From contig NZ_JACHTF010000009.1 in the NCBI RefSeq assembly GCF_014145325.1, positions 1 to 64,000 on the forward strand: 64,000 nt of DNA. Direction: 5' to 3'. Position 1 is the stretch's first letter; each line of letters begins with the position of its first letter. The notes under the pieces were generated by a model, which was not told the origin of the DNA, did no database searches, and saw nothing but the letters and a program-made list of their open reading frames with translations. Made by a program: the position numbers and the translations under genes. Origin of the DNA: Marilutibacter spongiae (GTDB taxonomy: Bacteria; Pseudomonadota; Gammaproteobacteria; Xanthomonadales; Xanthomonadaceae). Positions 23,830 to 32,524 of the stretch are shown piece by piece.

Positions 23830-24443
23830 GCGCGAACGGCGAGGAACGCCAGGCCAGGGCCGCCGCGGCCTCGGGCCGGATGGCGGCGATCATGGTCGGC
23901 GTCGGCGTTGGCGCGTTCGCGCTTTCGTTCGCGCTCGTCCCGCTGTACCGGATCGCGTGCGAGAAGGTCTTCGGCATCCGCCTGGAACGCAGCGCGTCGG
24001 AGGGCCGCGGGGCCGCCGAGGGCGTGCAGGCGCGATGGGTCACGGTCGAATTCGACGGCGGCGTGAACTCCAAGCTGCCCTGGGCGTTCCATCCCAACCA
24101 GGCGACGATGAAGGTCAAGGTCGGCGAGCCCTACGACACGACCTACTTCGCGCACAACAACAGCGAACGCACCATTGTCGGCAGTGCCGTGCCCTCGGTG
24201 GCGCCGGCGCGGGCCTCGGGCTACTTCAACAAGACCGAGTGCTTCTGCTTCACCGCGCAGACCCTGCAGGCGGGCGAGACCCGCGACATGCCGGTGCGCT
24301 TCATCATCGATCCGGACCTGCCGGCCGACGTCAAGACGGTCACCTTGTCCTACACTTTCTTCAAGAACGACGCGCTCACCGCGAAGCAGCAGGCCCAGTC
24401 CCCGCACGGGACCCCGGCCTCGGCTCCGCGCGCGGCGCCCTAA
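23826..24443 (+). CDS. ctaG: Cytochrome c oxidase assembly protein CtaG/Cox11
   Basis: This membrane-anchored copper chaperone inserts CuB into subunit I. It is 205 residues with one N-terminal helix (about 19-40) and a periplasmic immunoglobulin-like domain. The copper-binding pair is Cys139 and Cys141 in TECFCF, and the conserved Cys45 follows the helix (LYRIACE). The GTG start at 23826 overlaps the upstream small gene. An Ala/Pro-rich tail ends the protein. Confidence 0.95.
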   Translation: MSANGEERQARAAAASGRMAAIMVGVGVGAFALSFALVPLYRIACEKVFGIRLERSASEGRGAAEGVQARWVTVEFDGGVNSKLPWAFHPNQATMKVKVGEPYDTTYFAHNNSERTIVGSAVPSVAPARASGYFNKTECFCFTAQTLQAGETRDMPVRFIIDPDLPADVKTVTLSYTFFKNDALTAKQQAQSPHGTPASAPRAAP

Positions 24444-24467
24444 ACACAGCTAAACGGAACCGTCGCC

Positions 24468-25346
24468 ATGGCCCACGCCCACTCGCCAGACGCCAACATC
24501 TACTTCGTGCCGCACAGCAGCCGCTGGCCCTTCCTGGGGTCGATCGCCCTGTTCGTGACCATGATCGGCCTCGCCAGCTGGATGAACGAGGCCAGCTGGG
24601 GCAACGAAGTGTTCTTCGTCGGCATCGCGCTGCTGGTCGCGGTCCTGTTCGGCTGGTTCGGCGACGTGATCCGCGAGTCGATCGGCGGCAACTACAACAA
24701 GCAGGTGGACACCTCGTTCCGCATGGGCATGGTGTGGTTCATCTTCTCCGAAGTCATGTTCTTCGGCGCCTTCTTCGGCGCGCTGTTCTATGCCCGCCAG
24801 CTGGCCCTGCCGTGGCTGGGCGGCGCCGGCGACGGCGTGATGACCCACAGCCTGCTGTGGGACAGCTTCAGCAACGCCTGGCCGACCAACGGCCCGGCCG
24901 CCGTCGGTGGCGAGTTCCAGACCATCCCGGCCTGGGGCCTGCCGCTGCTCAACACGCTGATCCTGCTGACCTCCGGCGTGACGGTGACCATCGCCCACCA
25001 CGCGCTCAAGGCCGGCCACCGCGCCCAGCTGCTGCTGTTCCTGGGCCTGACCGTGCTGCTGGGCTGCGTGTTCCTGTTCTTCCAGGCCGAGGAATACATC
25101 CACGCCTACAAGGAACTGAACCTGACCCTGGGCTCGGGCATCTACGGCTCGACCTTCTTCATGCTGACCGGCTTCCACGGCGCGCACGTCACCCTGGGCA
25201 CGATCATGCTCGCGGTGATCTGGTTCCGCTGCCTGAAGGGCCACTTCAGCAAGGACGACCACTTCGCGTTCGAAGCCGTCGCCTGGTACTGGCACTTCGT
25301 CGACGTGGTCTGGCTCGGCCTGTTCCTGTTCGTCTACGTGCTTTGA
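24468..25346 (+). CDS. ctaE: Cytochrome c oxidase subunit III
   Basis: This core membrane subunit of the aa3 oxidase is 292 residues with seven predicted helices. Family signatures include WFGDVIRES, FRMGMVWFIFSEVMFF, FQAEEYIHAY and the closing HFVDVVWLGLF. It lies 24 bases after ctaG and ends the first part of the operon. A terminator and a pair of heptad arms follow within 100 bases. Confidence 0.97.
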   Translation: MAHAHSPDANIYFVPHSSRWPFLGSIALFVTMIGLASWMNEASWGNEVFFVGIALLVAVLFGWFGDVIRESIGGNYNKQVDTSFRMGMVWFIFSEVMFFGAFFGALFYARQLALPWLGGAGDGVMTHSLLWDSFSNAWPTNGPAAVGGEFQTIPAWGLPLLNTLILLTSGVTVTIAHHALKAGHRAQLLLFLGLTVLLGCVFLFFQAEEYIHAYKELNLTLGSGIYGSTFFMLTGFHGAHVTLGTIMLAVIWFRCLKGHFSKDDHFAFEAVAWYWHFVDVVWLGLFLFVYVL

Positions 25347-25350
25347 TGCC

Positions 25351-25471
25351 GTGATTCGGGGTGGGTGGTTCGTGATTCGCTAGAAGCGAAAAGCCAGGCC
25401 CCATGCAGAAAGCGACGGCCAACCGTCGCTCTTTGCTTTGTGCGAATCACAAATCACGGGTCACGAATGAC
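25351..25471. repeat. Inverted pair of four-heptad arms filling the ctaE-DUF2909 junction
   Basis: The left arm (25351-25378) reads GTGATTC, GGGGTGG, GTGGTTC, GTGATTC. The right arm (25444-25471) reads GAATCAC, AAATCAC, GGGTCAC, GAATGAC. The right-arm unit GAATCAC is the reverse complement of the left-arm unit GTGATTC. The pair starts 5 bases after the ctaE stop and ends 3 bases before the convergent DUF2909 stop, so it fills the whole junction. A terminator lies between the arms. Confidence 0.8.
25411..25440 (+). terminator. Terminator after ctaE
   Basis: An 8-bp perfect stem AGCGACGG/CCGTCGCT (25411-25418 with 25423-25430) closes a CCAA loop and is followed by CTTTGCTTTG. It lies between the two heptad arms. 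Confidence 0.75.
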
Positions 25472-25474
25472 CGC

Positions 25475-25699
25475 TTATGGATTCCGTCCCACGCCGTGGA
25501 ACTCGATCCAGCCCATGTAGTTGGCCAGCACCACCAGGAGGATCAACGCCACGGACAGGGCGATGCGCTTGGTCAGCGCGTTGACGGTGCGCTTGCTCTC
25601 GCCCTTGTCGACGAGCATGTAGTAGAGGCCCGCACCGAGGTTCCAGAGGATGATGATCAGGAAGGCAATGATCACCAGTGTCTTCAGCGAGTCGTTCAT
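25475..25699 (-). CDS. DUF2909-type twin-helix membrane protein
   Basis: This is a 74-residue protein with two membrane helices (about 6-27 and 44-63) joined by a charged loop (KGESKRTVNALTKR). It matches the DUF2909/twin transmembrane protein pattern, of unknown function, often found beside cox genes. A GGAGG site precedes the ATG at 25699. It is encoded opposite to all other genes of the cox locus, between ctaE and the SURF1 gene. An extended -10 (TG-C-GATAAT) lies upstream on the minus strand. Confidence 0.85.
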   Translation of the reverse strand: MNDSLKTLVIIAFLIIILWNLGAGLYYMLVDKGESKRTVNALTKRIALSVALILLVVLANYMGWIEFHGVGRNP

Positions 25700-25738
25700 G
25701 GTGGCCTCCGATCGGCGCCAGGGCGAATTTGGATGCGC

Positions 25739-25747
25739 ATTATCGCA
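25739..25747 (-). promoter_or_regulatory. Extended -10 promoter of the DUF2909 gene
   Basis: Read on the minus strand, TGCGATAAT combines the extended TG with a GATAAT -10 (5 of 6). It lies about 40 bases before the ATG. The 66-base gap is shared with the divergent SURF1 gene, whose promoter I cannot place. Confidence 0.45.
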
Positions 25748-25765
25748 GTCCGTGGCGGGTAAGTC

Positions 25766-26488
25766 GTGAGCCGGCGCGGGCAGCTCGCGCTGGGCTGGAC
25801 GCTGGCCTTGCTGGTCATCGCCCTGTTCGTGAACCTGGGCCTGTGGCAGTCGCGGCGCGCGGTCGAGAAGCAGGCCATGCTCGATGCCGCGGACCGCGTG
25901 CTCCTCGAACGCAAGGTACGGCCGCTCGCGGTCGCCGGCGATCGCGGGCGGCTGCACGACTACGACTGGGCCGAGGGTGCGGGCGAGTTCGATCCGCGCG
26001 GGGTGCTGCTGCTCGACAACCAGCAACACGACGGCCGCGCCGGCGTGCGCGCCTACCGCCTGTTCCGGCCCGAGCGGGGCGAGGCGATGCTGGTCGACCT
26101 GGGCTGGCTGCCCCTGCCCGATCGCCGGGCGATGCCCGAGGTGCCGCGGCCGGAGGGGCGCCAGGTCCTGCGTGGCCTGGTCACCGCGCCGCCCTCGGCC
26201 GGGCTGGCGATGGGCCCGGCCCTGGCGCCGCAGGGCGAGGGCTGGCTGCTGACCCGCGTGGACATGGACGCCATCGTCGCCGCGACCGGGCTGCAGGCGC
26301 CGTTGGCGCCGCGGGTGCTGCGCCTGGATCCCGACCTGCCGCTGGGCTACGCGCGCGACCTCGCGCTGCTGCCCAACACCTTGCCGCCGGACAAGCACCG
26401 CGGCTACGCCGTGCAATGGTTCGGCCTCGCGCTGGCCGTGCTGGCCACGGCCCTCATCCTGACTTTCAGACGACCCCGCACGCCATGA
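25766..26488 (+). CDS. SURF1 family cytochrome oxidase assembly protein
   Basis: This is a 240-residue membrane protein that helps heme a insertion into subunit I. It has two terminal helices (about 7-27 and 218-235) with a periplasmic domain between them. The family pattern is visible in NLGLWQSRRAVEKQ, LLDNQQHDGRAGVRAYRLF and HRGYAVQWFGLA. The start is GTG at 25766. Its TGA overlaps the next ATG (ATGA). Confidence 0.92.
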   Translation: MSRRGQLALGWTLALLVIALFVNLGLWQSRRAVEKQAMLDAADRVLLERKVRPLAVAGDRGRLHDYDWAEGAGEFDPRGVLLLDNQQHDGRAGVRAYRLFRPERGEAMLVDLGWLPLPDRRAMPEVPRPEGRQVLRGLVTAPPSAGLAMGPALAPQGEGWLLTRVDMDAIVAATGLQAPLAPRVLRLDPDLPLGYARDLALLPNTLPPDKHRGYAVQWFGLALAVLATALILTFRRPRTP

Positions 26489-27045
26489 ACGACACCGCCC
26501 AACGCACGCGAAACCGCACCCTGCTGCTGGTCATCGTCGCGATGTTCTTCGGCAGCATGCTGGTGGCCGGCGTGCTGCGTTTCTCCGGCTGGCAGCCGCA
26601 CGGCATGAAGAACAACGGCGAGCTGCTGCAGCCGCCCGTCGATGCACGCGCGATCAGCCCGAAGGCCGCGGACGGCAGCGCCTATGCCTGGGCGCCGGAG
26701 TCGCGGACCTGGCGGATCGTGGTGGCCGCGCCATCGGACTGCGGCGCGCCCTGCGTCGAGGTGGCGCGCCAGGTGGACCTGGTCTGGCAGCTGTTCGGCA
26801 AGGACGCGGACCGCGTCCACGTGCTCTGGCTCGGCGAGCTGCCCGATGGCGCGGCGCGCCCGTCCACCCTGGTCGAGCTGGCCGACGACGACGGCCTGCG
26901 GGCGCGCCTGCCGCGCGCGGACGACCCGGCCGGCGTCCCGGTCTTCGTACTGGATCCAAACGGCTTCGTGGTTCTGCGTTACGCTCCCGGGTTCGATCCG
27001 GCCGGGCTGCGCAAGGACCTGTCCAAACTGCTGAAACTGCGCTGA
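26485..27045 (+). CDS. Membrane-anchored Sco/thioredoxin-like protein with CxxxC motif
   Basis: This is a 186-residue protein with one N-terminal helix (about 12-31) and a periplasmic domain. Cys86 and Cys90 in SDCGAPC form a CxxxC pair at the position of the Sco copper site. A later VFVLDPNGFVVLRY resembles the closing strand of Sco and thioredoxin folds. It sits between the SURF1 gene and ctaA, overlapping the former by four bases, so a role in CuA delivery or its redox maintenance is likely. It is diverged from typical Sco proteins, and I do not see the usual conserved distal His. Confidence 0.75.
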   Translation: MNDTAQRTRNRTLLLVIVAMFFGSMLVAGVLRFSGWQPHGMKNNGELLQPPVDARAISPKAADGSAYAWAPESRTWRIVVAAPSDCGAPCVEVARQVDLVWQLFGKDADRVHVLWLGELPDGAARPSTLVELADDDGLRARLPRADDPAGVPVFVLDPNGFVVLRYAPGFDPAGLRKDLSKLLKLR

Positions 27046-27073
27046 CGCGCGCCATCGATTGTTGATCCGACCC

Positions 27074-28225
27074 ATGAACAACGCCTTCAAGGCCGCCGCC
27101 TTCTCCAAGCACTTCCACCGCATCGCCTGGCTGGCGGTGGCGCTGGCGAGTTGCGTCATCGTGTTCGGCGCCTTCGTCCGCCTGTCCAACGCGGGCCTCA
27201 GCTGCCCCGACTGGCCGACCTGCTACGGGCGCGCGACCTGGCCGGGCGCCACGGCGGACGCCGTCGACCACGTCGCCAGCGCGATCCGGCCCTTCGAGTC
27301 GCACAAGGCCTGGCGCGAACAGGTCCACCGCCACCTCGCCGCCACACTGGGCCTGCTGGTGCTGGCGCTGGCCCTGCTGGCGGCGCGCAAGCGGCGCTTC
27401 GGGATGACCCAGGTCCTCGTCGCCGCCGGCCTGGTCGCGGTCGGGATACCGCTGTACATGCAGGGCGACCATGTCGCGGCCTCCGCCCTGGCGATCCTCG
27501 GCGAAGCGATCCTGCTGGCGGCCGCGTTGCGCTGGAGCAACATCGACCTGTCGCGGGTGGCCGTGCTGACCCTGGCCGTGATCATCTTCCAGGCCCTGCT
27601 GGGCATGTGGACGGTGACGTGGCTGCTCAAGCCGATCGTGGTGATGGGCCACCTGCTGGGCGGGCTGCTCACCTTCTCGTTGCTGCTGTGGACCGCCTGG
27701 CGCGCCACCGACGCACCGATCCGCCTGGCCGACACGCCGCAGTTGCGCCGTTGGGTACTGGCGGGGCTGGCGCTGCTGGCCGTCCAGATCGCCCTGGGCG
27801 GCTGGACCAGCGCGAACTACGCCGCGCTGGCCTGCGGCAACGACTTCCCGACCTGCGTGGGCCAGTGGTGGCCGCGGCACGACTTCGGCGAGGCCTTCGT
27901 GCTCTGGCGCGGGATCGGCGTCGACTACGAGGGCGGCATCCTCGACGGCGAGGCGCGCATCGCGATCCAGCTCGCGCACCGGCTGATGGCGGGCGTGGTG
28001 TTCGCGTTCCTCGTCGCGTTCGCGGTCCGCCTGCTGCGCCTGCCGGGCATGCGCGGCTGGGGCAGCTTCATCCTCCTGCTGGGCCTGGCCCAGGTCGGGC
28101 TGGGCATCGCCAACGTCAAGCTTGGCCTGCCGCTTGCCGTGGCGGTCATGCACAACGCCGGTGCGGTGTTGCTGCTGTTCGCGATGGTCAGCCTGCTCGC
28201 GCGCCTGAAGGCGCCCGAACACTGA
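27074..28225 (+). CDS. ctaA: Heme A synthase (CtaA/COX15)
   Basis: This membrane monooxygenase converts heme O to heme A. It is 383 residues with eight predicted helices. COX15 signatures are [47 protein letters not shown] and the heme-ligand His in [10 protein letters not shown] and [10 protein letters not shown] prefer the ATG at 27074 to an in-frame TTG 15 bases upstream. Its TGA overlaps the ctaB ATG (TGATG), so the two heme A enzymes are translationally coupled. Confidence 0.95.
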   Translation: MNNAFKAAAFSKHFHRIAWLAVALASCVIVFGAFVRLSNAGLSCPDWPTCYGRATWPGATADAVDHVASAIRPFESHKAWREQVHRHLAATLGLLVLALALLAARKRRFGMTQVLVAAGLVAVGIPLYMQGDHVAASALAILGEAILLAAALRWSNIDLSRVAVLTLAVIIFQALLGMWTVTWLLKPIVVMGHLLGGLLTFSLLLWTAWRATDAPIRLADTPQLRRWVLAGLALLAVQIALGGWTSANYAALACGNDFPTCVGQWWPRHDFGEAFVLWRGIGVDYEGGILDGEARIAIQLAHRLMAGVVFAFLVAFAVRLLRLPGMRGWGSFILLLGLAQVGLGIANVKLGLPLAVAVMHNAGAVLLLFAMVSLLARLKAPEH

Positions 28226-29169
28226 TGGCCGGCCCCGCCCGCACCGGTTTCGCCGCCACGGCGAAGCAGTACTGGGACCTGACCAAGCCGCGGGTGGTCG
28301 CGCTGATCGTGTTCACCGCGCTGGTCGGCATGTTCCTCGCGGTGGAGGGCCTGCCGCCCTTGCGCGAGTCCGTGCTCGGCTTCCTCGGCATCTGGCTGGC
28401 GGCATCCAGCGCGGCGGCGATCAACCAGCTGCTCGACTCGCGCATCGACGCCAAGATGGCGCGCACCGCCTGGCGCCCCATCGTGGTCGGCCAGATCACC
28501 CCGGCCCGCGCGCTCGTGTTCGCGCTGGCGCTGGCGGTGCTGTCGATGGGGATCCTGGTGGCGTGGGTCAATACGGTGACGGCGGTGCTGACCTTCGCCT
28601 CGCTCATCGGCTACGCGGTCGTCTACACGGTGTTCCTCAAGCGGGCGACGCCGCAGAACATCGTCATCGGCGGCATCGCCGGCGCGGCGCCGCCGCTGCT
28701 GGGATGGGCGGCGGTGACCGGCATGCAGGGCGAGTGGGACTGGCCGCACGCGTTGCTGCTGGTGCTCATCATCTTCGTGTGGACGCCGCCGCATTTCTGG
28801 GCGCTGGCGATCTTCCGCCGCGAGGACTACGCGCGCGCGCTGGTGCCGATGCTGCCGGTGACCCACGGCGTGGCCTACACGCGCTGGCAGATCCTGTTCT
28901 ACACGGTGCTGCTCGTGGTGGTCAGCGTGCTGCCGGTCGTGTTCGGCATGAGCGGGCTGTTCTACCTGGGCGGCGCGCTGGTCCTGGGCCTGGTGTTCCT
29001 GGCGTATGCGTGGAAGCTGATGGACCCGCCGGACGAGTTCTTCGCGATGAAGGTCTTCAACTACTCCATCGTCTACCTGATGGCGCTGTTCGCCTTCCTG
29101 CTGCTCGACCACTGGCTGCTGCCGTGGCTGCAGCCGTCGACGGGCCTGGAGATGGTGCCCGTCGCCTGA
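28225..29169 (+). CDS. ctaB: Protoheme IX farnesyltransferase (heme O synthase)
   Basis: This membrane prenyltransferase adds farnesyl to heme B to make heme O. It is 314 residues with about nine helices. The UbiA-type Asp-rich motif is [19 protein letters not shown], and the second conserved region is [19 protein letters not shown]. The start overlaps the ctaA stop. It is the last gene of the cox locus and ends at a hairpin shared with the convergent S9 peptidase gene. Confidence 0.96.
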   Translation: MAGPARTGFAATAKQYWDLTKPRVVALIVFTALVGMFLAVEGLPPLRESVLGFLGIWLAASSAAAINQLLDSRIDAKMARTAWRPIVVGQITPARALVFALALAVLSMGILVAWVNTVTAVLTFASLIGYAVVYTVFLKRATPQNIVIGGIAGAAPPLLGWAAVTGMQGEWDWPHALLLVLIIFVWTPPHFWALAIFRREDYARALVPMLPVTHGVAYTRWQILFYTVLLVVVSVLPVVFGMSGLFYLGGALVLGLVFLAYAWKLMDPPDEFFAMKVFNYSIVYLMALFAFLLLDHWLLPWLQPSTGLEMVPVA

Positions 29170-29179
29170 GCCGGGACCA

Positions 29180-29210
29180 CCCGGCGACGGGCTTTCGCAC
29201 CGTCGCCGGG
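29180..29210. terminator. Hairpin between convergent ctaB and S9 peptidase genes
   Basis: An 11-bp perfect stem (29180-29190 with 29200-29210) closes a 9-base loop. There is no T run on either side, so it may act as a weak terminator or a barrier to 3'-exonucleases for both transcripts. Confidence 0.5.
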
Positions 29211-29217
29211 AACCGCC

Positions 29218-31236
29218 TCACTCGTCCAGCAGGTGCTGCTGCCAGAACAGCACGGTGGCGGCGGTGAAGTAGTCGCTGTTGGTCTTCTTGCGGAATCCGT
29301 GGCCCTCGTCGTCGAACAGCAGGTACCAGACCGGCTGGCCGTTACCGCGTACCGCCTGCACGATCTGCTCGGCCTCGGTCCAGGGCACGCGCGGATCGTT
29401 CTTGCCCTGGGCGACGAACAGCGGTGAGGTGATCTTCGATGCGCCATTGAGCGGCGAGATTTCCTCGAAGATCCTGGCCATCTCCGGATCGGTCTCGTCG
29501 CCATACTCGGCCCGGCGCAGGTGGCGACGGTAGTCCTCGGTGTTCTTGAGGAAGGTGCCGAAGTGGGAGATGCCGACGATGTCGACGCCGGCGCGGATGC
29601 GCTCGGGATAGTGCATCAGCGAGGCGAGCACCATGTAACCGCCGTAGCTGCCGCCATAGACGCCGACGCGGCTGGCGTCGAGCTCCGGGTGGGTGCCCAC
29701 CCAGTCGAGCAGCGCACCGATGTCGCGCACCGAGTCCTCGCGCCTGGCGGCATTGTCCAGCGCCAGGTAGGACTTGCCGTAGCCCGCCGAACCGCGCACG
29801 TTGGGGACCAGCACGGCCACTCCAAGCGCGTTGACGAGGAACTGCGTGGTCGGACTGAAAGTCGGACGCGCCTGGCTTTCGGGCCCGCCGTGGATCTGCA
29901 CCACCACCGGCAGCTTCTTGCCGGCCGGCACGTCCGCCGGGCGGTAGTAGAAGGCCGGGATCATGCGCGGCTGGCCGTCGACCTGGTCGAAGGTCGGGAA
30001 GTGCACCAGGCGGGGGGCGACGAAGCGCTCGGGATCGAGTCCCCCCACCTCGCTGCGGGTCCAGCGGGTGAGCGAGCGGGCGGCCAGGTCGATGACGTAG
30101 GCATCGCTGGGCGAGGTCGCGCCGTTGATGCTCAGCGCGAGCTTCTGCCCATCCGCCGAGAACGACAGGCCGTAGGCCAGGCCGACCGGCAGATCGGGCA
30201 GGGCCACCGGCCGTTGCGAGGGCAGGGCCAGCACGTGCAGCTTGCCGATCCCGTCCTCGTTGGTGACGAAGGCCAGGTGGCGGCCGTCCTCGGACAGGGT
30301 GAACTCGCTGACGTCCCAGGGGATGTCGGCGCTCAGCACCTCCAGGCGGCCGCTGCGGGGGTCATGGTGGCGCAGGGTGAGGAACTCCTGGGCCTGGCCC
30401 TGCAGCGGCTCGTCGGACACGTAGTAGACCGATTCGCCGTCCGGGGCGTAGGCGAAGCCGCCGAAGGCCGCGCGGTCGCCATCGACGGGAAACAGCGTCA
30501 ATTCGCCGCTGGCGAGGTCGACCTCGCCGGGGTGCGACTCGGCGATCGACACGTAGCGGCTGACCAGCAGGCGCTTGCCGTCCGGCGAGAAGTCCATCGG
30601 GAACCAGCTGCCGCCCTCGGTGACGACCGCGCGGGCCGTGCCCGCCTGCATGTCGCGCACCCAGATGTCGGTGTCCTTGCCGTTGCGCGAGGTGCTGCTG
30701 TAGGCCAGCTGGCGGCCGTCGTCGGAGAACACCGCCCCGCGGTTCTGCGAGCGCTTGCCGTCGGTCAGCAGGCTGACTTCGCGGCTCTGCAGGTCGAACC
30801 AGTGCAACTGCGAGAACTCGTCGCCACCGACGTCCTTGGAGAAGACGAAGCCGTCGCGGCCCGACGTGGCGGGGGCCGCGAGCGCGCCCGGTACCGGCTC
30901 GGGGTAGAACGTGAGCTGCTCGCGCATTCCCATCGGCTCGCAGACGCGATGGACCTGCGAGGTCTCCGAGAACCGCGTGCCCAGCAGCAGGCAGCCGTCG
31001 CGGGTCCAGCCGCTGGCACTGGCCCCGCGCGTGTTCTGGTAGCGGTTGAGGCGTTCGAGCAGGTCGGCGGGAATCGCCGGGATGTTTTCGCTGACGCGGT
31101 TGCCCACTTCTTCTCGGACGACGCTGGATGGCGCGCTGGCATCGGTGCCGGTCGCGGACCGGGCGGCGGTGGGCGCGCCGGCCAGGGCCAGCGCGGACAG
31201 GAGCAGGGCGCTCGCTTGGGTTCGGCCTAGGGGCAT
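29218..31236 (-). CDS. S9 family prolyl oligopeptidase-type serine peptidase, exported
   Basis: This is a peptidase of 672 residues with a signal peptide (1-26), a beta-propeller of WD/TolB-like blades (about 50-420; SPDGKRLLVS, SEDGRHLAFV) and an alpha/beta-hydrolase domain (about 430-672). The triad is Ser530 (GGSYGGY), Asp614 (GKNDPRVP) and His646 (DEGHGF), with the oxyanion region HGGPESQ. It is of the acylaminoacyl-peptidase/DPP subfamily and should cut short peptides in the periplasm. I chose the ATG at 31236, which is followed directly by the signal peptide. It is divergent from the M19-type gene. Confidence 0.93.
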   Translation of the reverse strand: MPLGRTQASALLLSALALAGAPTAARSATGTDASAPSSVVREEVGNRVSENIPAIPADLLERLNRYQNTRGASASGWTRDGCLLLGTRFSETSQVHRVCEPMGMREQLTFYPEPVPGALAAPATSGRDGFVFSKDVGGDEFSQLHWFDLQSREVSLLTDGKRSQNRGAVFSDDGRQLAYSSTSRNGKDTDIWVRDMQAGTARAVVTEGGSWFPMDFSPDGKRLLVSRYVSIAESHPGEVDLASGELTLFPVDGDRAAFGGFAYAPDGESVYYVSDEPLQGQAQEFLTLRHHDPRSGRLEVLSADIPWDVSEFTLSEDGRHLAFVTNEDGIGKLHVLALPSQRPVALPDLPVGLAYGLSFSADGQKLALSINGATSPSDAYVIDLAARSLTRWTRSEVGGLDPERFVAPRLVHFPTFDQVDGQPRMIPAFYYRPADVPAGKKLPVVVQIHGGPESQARPTFSPTTQFLVNALGVAVLVPNVRGSAGYGKSYLALDNAARREDSVRDIGALLDWVGTHPELDASRVGVYGGSYGGYMVLASLMHYPERIRAGVDIVGISHFGTFLKNTEDYRRHLRRAEYGDETDPEMARIFEEISPLNGASKITSPLFVAQGKNDPRVPWTEAEQIVQAVRGNGQPVWYLLFDDEGHGFRKKTNSDYFTAATVLFWQQHLLDE

Positions 31237-31346
31237 TGCATGGACTCCCGGTCTTCGGAAGCCCGAGCTTAGCCTGCCCCGGCGCACGGGGTGAGCGCCC
31301 GGCGCCCATGCGCTAGAGTCGAGGGGAGCCACCGGGAGGAGACGGG

Positions 31347-32507
31347 ATGTCGGATCGACGCGTGTTCCTCAAGCAACTGGGTGCCTGCACGGCGACCCTC
31401 GCGGCCGCCGCCGCAGTGCCCGCATACGCGCGCACGGCGGCGCGTCCGGGGGCGTGGCCACTTTATCGCGACACGCTCGCGATCGATGGCGCCTCGGGCC
31501 TGATGCTTGCCTACCTGGAAGACGACGCGCCGGCGACGGCGCGCGAGCTCCAGGCGGCGCGCGACTGCGGACTGGCCGCCACCCTGCTGACGGTGGCCCC
31601 GTCGGGGCGCTTCTGGCTGGACGACGCCGCGTTCGAACGCACGCGGGCCAGCATCCTGCAGTGGCAGCGCCTGATCGCGCGCTACCCGGAGCGCCTGGCG
31701 GCCATCCGCACGCACGCCGACCTGGTCGACGCGCACGCGACGGGGCGCCTGGGGATGATCTTCGGCTTCCAGGGCACCGAACCCCTGGGCGAGGACCTCG
31801 AGCGCATCCCGATGTTCCGGGACATGGGCGTGCGGGTGGTCCAGCTCACCCACAACCGGCGCAACCTCGTCGGCGACGGCTGCATGGAGCCGGGCAACGC
31901 GGGCTTGAGCCACCATGGCCATGCCGTCGTCGAACGGCTCAACGCGGAACGCGTGCTGGTCGATCTTTCCCATGGCGCGCAGCGCACCATCCGCGAAGGC
32001 ATCCAGGCCTCGAAGGCGCCGGTGCTCATCAGCCACACCGGCTGCCGCGCGCTCGCCGACCTGCCGCGCAATACCGGCGATGCCGAGTTGCGCGCGATGG
32101 CCGATCGCGGCGGCGTGGCCGGGATCATCTTCTGGCCCTACCTGCGCACCGACACCCAGCCGATGGCCGCCGACGTGGTGCGGCACCTCGAGCATGCGAT
32201 CGACGTCTGTGGCGAGGACCACGTGGGCATCGGCACCGACACGCCGGTGGCGCCGGTGGCGCGCACGCCGGCATTCGAGCGCGACAACCGCGCCTTCATG
32301 CGCGGGATGAAGGAAGACGGCATCTTCGCCAGCGACCGCCCCGACGACATGTACACCTTCATCCCGGACCTCAATACCGCCGATCGCTTCGACACGCTGG
32401 CCGCGTTGCTGTCGCGGCGCGGCCACGCCGATGCCCGCATCGCCAAGATCCTGGGAGGCAACTTCGCCCGTGTCATGCGCGAGGTGTGGTCGGCGGCACC
32501 CGCGTAG
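31347..32507 (+). CDS. M19-type (membrane) dipeptidase homologue with altered metal site
   Basis: This is a 386-residue exported protein of the renal dipeptidase family. The N-terminus DRRVFLKQLGA fits a twin-arginine signal, so it may be exported folded. Family parts present are the bridging-acid region FQGTEPLGED (Glu145), His209 in VDLSHG, His230 in LISHTGCRAL and GIGTDTP near the C-terminus. The first metal motif, normally HxD after the first strand, reads Ala49-Ser-Gly51 (IDGASGLM). Zinc binding is therefore incomplete compared with standard members, and activity as a dipeptidase is uncertain. The ribosome site GGGAGGAG is strong. Confidence 0.85.
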   Translation: MSDRRVFLKQLGACTATLAAAAAVPAYARTAARPGAWPLYRDTLAIDGASGLMLAYLEDDAPATARELQAARDCGLAATLLTVAPSGRFWLDDAAFERTRASILQWQRLIARYPERLAAIRTHADLVDAHATGRLGMIFGFQGTEPLGEDLERIPMFRDMGVRVVQLTHNRRNLVGDGCMEPGNAGLSHHGHAVVERLNAERVLVDLSHGAQRTIREGIQASKAPVLISHTGCRALADLPRNTGDAELRAMADRGGVAGIIFWPYLRTDTQPMAADVVRHLEHAIDVCGEDHVGIGTDTPVAPVARTPAFERDNRAFMRGMKEDGIFASDRPDDMYTFIPDLNTADRFDTLAALLSRRGHADARIAKILGGNFARVMREVWSAAPA

Positions 32508-32524
32508 CGGCGAACCCCGGGCGC

